A stretch of DNA of 43,739 nt from Paludibacteraceae bacterium (GTDB lineage: Bacteria > Bacteroidota > Bacteroidia > Bacteroidales > Paludibacteraceae). The stretch spans positions 1-43,739 of the forward strand of contig JAFXPK010000027.1 in NCBI GenBank assembly GCA_017527905.1. The letters run 5' to 3'. Below are positions 41,409-43,739 of the stretch, piece after piece. The position numbers and the translations under genes were made by a program. Positions within the stretch are counted from its first letter, which is position 1; every line of letters starts with the position of its first letter. The notes below the pieces were generated by a model. That model ran no database searches. It was not told the origin of the DNA and was given only the letters and a program-made list of their open reading frames with translations.

Positions 41409-42317
41409 CTATAGGGGAGCGTTTCGGTAGAATCGCTCCTTTTCTTTTTCGCCCGACACGCAACGGAAGCCTATCATCAGCGAGAAGGTGGATGCGTTGC
41501 CGGCTTGGCAGAGTCGGCTCATCGGGAAGGTGTACATGCAGGAGAGGAAGAGGTTCTCTTTATGGTTCAGCCTTGCCCAAGGTGAGACCATCCTCCCCGT
41601 CTGGTAGCTGAGGCCGAGCTCCCACTTCTTTCTCAGTTGTAGGCTGGGGGAGACCACCGCTCCGAAGGGCGAGTACTTCGCCACGTAGAGCATCCCGTTT
41701 AACGCCAGATGCCTGTCTGCGCTCGTCCGGAACCGTTTCCCGCCGGAAAGGTAGAAGTGGGTCGCCTGCTTGTGCCCGAAGGCCCGTAGGTGACCGTTCC
41801 CCACACCCCGCACGCTGAACGCGAGGAAATCCTCTCCTTCGAAACGTAGCCATGCCCCCATGCGGAAGCGGACGACCACCTCTGTTTTCTCCTGTCGTTC
41901 GAAGTAGGGGTCTTCGTCTTGCCTAAGGAGGGAGAAGTCCTTGCCGATGCATCGGGCGCCGCCGCCCACGTTCAGGGAGAGCCAGGTCCAGTCGGTCACC
42001 AAGAAACGGTAGGTGCCGGACATCTCCACCTCCAACAGCTTGGATACGCCTGCCTTTTCGCACAAGACGATGCCTCCCATGGAGTAGTTCGTTTCCCTCA
42101 ATAGCTTGTGGACGGTGGCGGATATCTCGCTCGGACTCCCTTCTATACCCATCCATTGGTTGGTGTACTGAAGTGTGACGTTCAGTCCGCTAGTGAAGCC
42201 CGAACAGGCTGAGTTGTAGAGGTATGGGTTCGCCATGTATAACGACGGACGTTCTTCCTGCTGGGCATTGGCCACCCAGCATGCCATGATGAATAGGATC
42301 AGTAGTATATGTTTCAT
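41409..42317 (-). CDS. PorP/SprF family T9SS membrane protein
   Basis: A 302-residue outer-membrane protein of the PorP/SprF family, which associates with the type IX secretion system and, in the SprF case, is needed to export a specific giant adhesin. It has a signal peptide (ends WVANAQ), then the family opening PSLYMANPYLYNSACSGFTSGLNVTLQYTNQWMGIEGSPSEISATVHKLL. Barrel strands follow, for example YSMGGIVLCEKAGVSKLLEVEMSGTYRF. It starts 3 bases after the stop of the repeat-rich CHU_C protein, making the pair a probable substrate/partner operon. Its last codons lie within the hairpin of the convergent pdxA terminator. Confidence 0.9.
   Translation of the reverse strand: MKHILLILFIMACWVANAQQEERPSLYMANPYLYNSACSGFTSGLNVTLQYTNQWMGIEGSPSEISATVHKLLRETNYSMGGIVLCEKAGVSKLLEVEMSGTYRFLVTDWTWLSLNVGGGARCIGKDFSLLRQDEDPYFERQEKTEVVVRFRMGAWLRFEGEDFLAFSVRGVGNGHLRAFGHKQATHFYLSGGKRFRTSADRHLALNGMLYVAKYSPFGAVVSPSLQLRKKWELGLSYQTGRMVSPWARLNHKENLFLSCMYTFPMSRLCQAGNASTFSLMIGFRCVSGEKEKERFYRNAPL
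41416..41449 (+). terminator. Intrinsic terminator of pdxA, inside the PorP coding end
   Basis: Stem GGAGCG (41416-41421) / CGCTCC (41434-41439), with inner TTC/GAA pairing, then a T-rich tract (TTTTCTTTTTC). The porP stop codon is at 41409-41411, so the hairpin is part of its C-terminal coding sequence. Confidence 0.75.
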
Positions 42318-42320
42318 GAC

Positions 42321-43739
42321 TCAATATGATAATTCTATAAAACCAGACAGTGCTTTCGATCCTTTGGAGAGGAGTAGGTAATAGTATGTCCCGACGGGCA
42401 ATAGTTTCCTCCCGCCTAGGCTGAATCCGTTGTGGTTATCGCCTCCCCAATGGTTGTCGTAATGCTTCATGTGGAAGACTTGTATGCCCCATTTGTTGTA
42501 GATATAGATTTCATTGTCAGGGTATTGCGACAATGATTCAATCTCAAGTCTATCGTTTATGCCATCTCCGTTGGGGGTCAGTAACAGGTTATAAGAGAAC
42601 ACTTTCTCCTTCCCGTATTCTTGTACTTCCGGCATCGTGTCTGCAGGCAAAGGCGGTTCGTCCTCCACCAATTCAGGTATGGTATCCACAATCATAGGGG
42701 TGGTATCTGCTACGATAGACGGTATGGTGTCCATAATCGTAGGCGTAGTATCATGCACGACGGACGGTATGGTATCCACAATTGTAGGCGTAGTATCAGT
42801 CACAATAGACGGTATGGTGTCCATAATCGTAGGCGTAGTGTCAGGTACGATAGGCGGTATGGTATCTACAATTGTAGGCGTGGTGTCTGGCGCGATAGGC
42901 GGTATCGTGTCCACAATTGTAGGCGTAGTGTCAGGTACGATAGGCGGTATCGTGTCCACAATCGCAGGCGTAGTGTCAGGCGCGATAGGCGGTATGGTAT
43001 CCACAATCGTAGGCGTAGTGTCAGGCACAATGGATGGTAAGGTATCCACAATTGTAGGCGTGGTATCAGGTGCGATAGACGGTATCGTATCCACGATTGT
43101 AGGCGTAGTGTCCGGCATGACGGACGGTATGGTATCCACGATTGTAGGCGTGGTATCAGGTGCGATAGGCGGTATGGTGTCCACGATTGTAGGCGTAGTA
43201 TCAGGTGCGATAGGCGGTATCGTATCCACAATTGTAGGCGTGGTATCAGGCACGATAGACGGTATGGTGTCCACAATCGTAGGTGTAGTGTCAGGCACGA
43301 TAGACGGTATGGTGTCCACGATTGTAGGCGTGGTATCAGGCACGATGGACGGTATGGTGTCCACGATTGTAGACGTAGTATCAGGTGCGATAGGCGGTAT
43401 CGTATCCACAATTGTAGGCGTAGTATCAGGTGCGATAGGCGGTATCGTATCCACAATTGTAGGCGTAGTATCAGGCACGACAGACGGTATGGTGTCTACA
43501 ATCGCAGGCGTAGTGTCAGGCACGACAGGCGGTATGGTGTCTACAATCGCAGGCGTAGTGTCAGGCACGACAGGCGGTATGGTGTCCACAATGGTAGGCG
43601 TAGTATCAGGTGCGATAGGCGGTATCGTATCCACGATTGTAGGCGTAGTGTCAGGTGCGATAGGCGGTATCGTATCCACGATTGTAGGCGTAGTATCAGG
43701 TGCGATAGGCGGTATCGTATCCACGATTGTAGGCGTAGT
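42321..43739 (-). CDS. T9SS surface protein with 15-residue repeat stalk and CHU_C domain, 5' end outside
   Basis: C-terminal part of a large secreted protein; the frame is open to the right window edge, so signal peptide and N-terminal domains are not seen. Within the window: at least 23 full tandem 15-residue repeats of the type V-DTIP-P/S-I/V-A/V-P-DTTP-T/A-I, a degenerate 24th, and a short acidic linker. The final domain of about 90 residues matches the gliding-motility-associated CHU_C (type B) sorting domain: LLTPNGDGINDRLEIESLSQYPDNEIYIYNKWG, then VGTYYYLLLSKG. The repeats are Thr/Pro/Asp-rich and likely an extended, glycosylated stalk. It is upstream of the PorP/SprF gene. An adhesin-like function is inference. 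Confidence 0.85.
   Translation of the reverse strand, partial: TTPTIVDTIPPIAPDTTPTIVDTIPPIAPDTTPTIVDTIPPIAPDTTPTIVDTIPPVVPDTTPAIVDTIPPVVPDTTPAIVDTIPSVVPDTTPTIVDTIPPIAPDTTPTIVDTIPPIAPDTTSTIVDTIPSIVPDTTPTIVDTIPSIVPDTTPTIVDTIPSIVPDTTPTIVDTIPPIAPDTTPTIVDTIPPIAPDTTPTIVDTIPSVMPDTTPTIVDTIPSIAPDTTPTIVDTLPSIVPDTTPTIVDTIPPIAPDTTPAIVDTIPPIVPDTTPTIVDTIPPIAPDTTPTIVDTIPPIVPDTTPTIMDTIPSIVTDTTPTIVDTIPSVVHDTTPTIMDTIPSIVADTTPMIVDTIPELVEDEPPLPADTMPEVQEYGKEKVFSYNLLLTPNGDGINDRLEIESLSQYPDNEIYIYNKWGIQVFHMKHYDNHWGGDNHNGFSLGGRKLLPVGTYYYLLLSKGSKALSGFIELSY
42690..43739. repeat. 45-bp in-frame coding tandem repeat
   Basis: At least 23 consecutive 45-base units with substitutions mostly of single bases (third-position changes, T/C, A/G) and no insertions or frameshifts; it continues past the window edge. 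On the minus strand each unit encodes one 15-residue stalk repeat. Near-identical neighbouring units (for example three VDTIPSIVPDTTPTI in a row) suggest recent duplication or homogenisation. Confidence 0.95.

Noticed and set aside
40276..41463. 395-residue minus-strand frame antisense to pdxA
   Set aside because: pdxA motifs are complete on the plus strand; the antisense product is His/Arg-rich and resembles nothing known.
42690..43739. CRISPR or noncoding satellite
   Set aside because: The 45-base units stay in one reading frame without stops and lead directly into a CHU_C domain, so they are coding.

Overview
The window is a stretch of chromosome from a member of the Bacteroidota, most likely order Bacteroidales. 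Several things point there. Genes lack clear Shine-Dalgarno sites. Several promoters match the Bacteroidota TTG/TTTG-N19-TAnnTTTG pattern. The gene content includes type IX secretion (T9SS) parts (PorP/SprF, a CHU_C-type sorting domain), family-restricted proteins (DUF4294, DUF4837, DMP19/DUF4375, a CCDC81-like HU domain fused to SPOR), a short MenE and a fused ResB-CcsA. No rRNA, tRNA, prophage or CRISPR array is visible. The window is cut inside a gene at both ends: phoH at the left and a repeat-rich T9SS surface protein at the right.

Layout. 1-3855 is a plus-strand run: phoH (partial), purC, recF, a DUF721/DciA-like gene and a thioesterase. 3948-5777 holds cell-envelope genes: a tiny secreted protein that is almost only a T9SS-like C-terminal domain, a DUF4105 membrane protein and two overlapping miniature lipoproteins. 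5889-6917 is gapA, closed by a strong terminator. 6987-10712 carries menE, then a REP-associated tyrosine transposase (RAYT) on the minus strand, bracketed by eight REP-like hairpins in two direct-repeat arrays, then a SPOR protein and folE. 10721-14061 is a minus-strand overlapping run: AI-2E-type permease, prmC, recX, CPBP protease. 14198-18282 is plus strand: hypothetical, rsmI, coiled-coil lipoprotein, HU-SPOR protein, DMP19 protein. 18291-21113 (minus) is a helix-hairpin-helix outer-membrane protein with a second barrel protein.

21185-22170 holds a DUF4294 protein and a mini HExxH membrane protein. 22193-31777 (minus) is the main accessory locus: porin, circularly permuted imelysin, di-heme oxidoreductase lipoprotein, second porin, monoheme lipoprotein, ResB-CcsA cytochrome c assembly protein and a RidA/chorismatase-like protein. 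Together they suggest an iron/heme or redox uptake system at the outer membrane with its own cytochrome c maturation factor. 32033-40269 is a housekeeping and envelope block: coaX, outer-membrane protein, TPR protein, lptC, PpiD-like foldase, rlmN, DUF4837. pdxA follows at 40321-41388. The right end (minus) pairs a PorP/SprF protein with a T9SS substrate whose stalk is at least 23 copies of a 15-residue repeat.

The most noteworthy signals are: (1) the RAYT with a C-terminal extra domain and flanking hairpin arrays, whose spacer looks derived from the end of menE; (2) the imelysin/di-heme/porin/CcsBA locus; (3) the right-end stalk, in which every repeat carries two copies of the Bacteroidota O-glycosylation motif D-(S/T)-(A/I/L/V/M/T).
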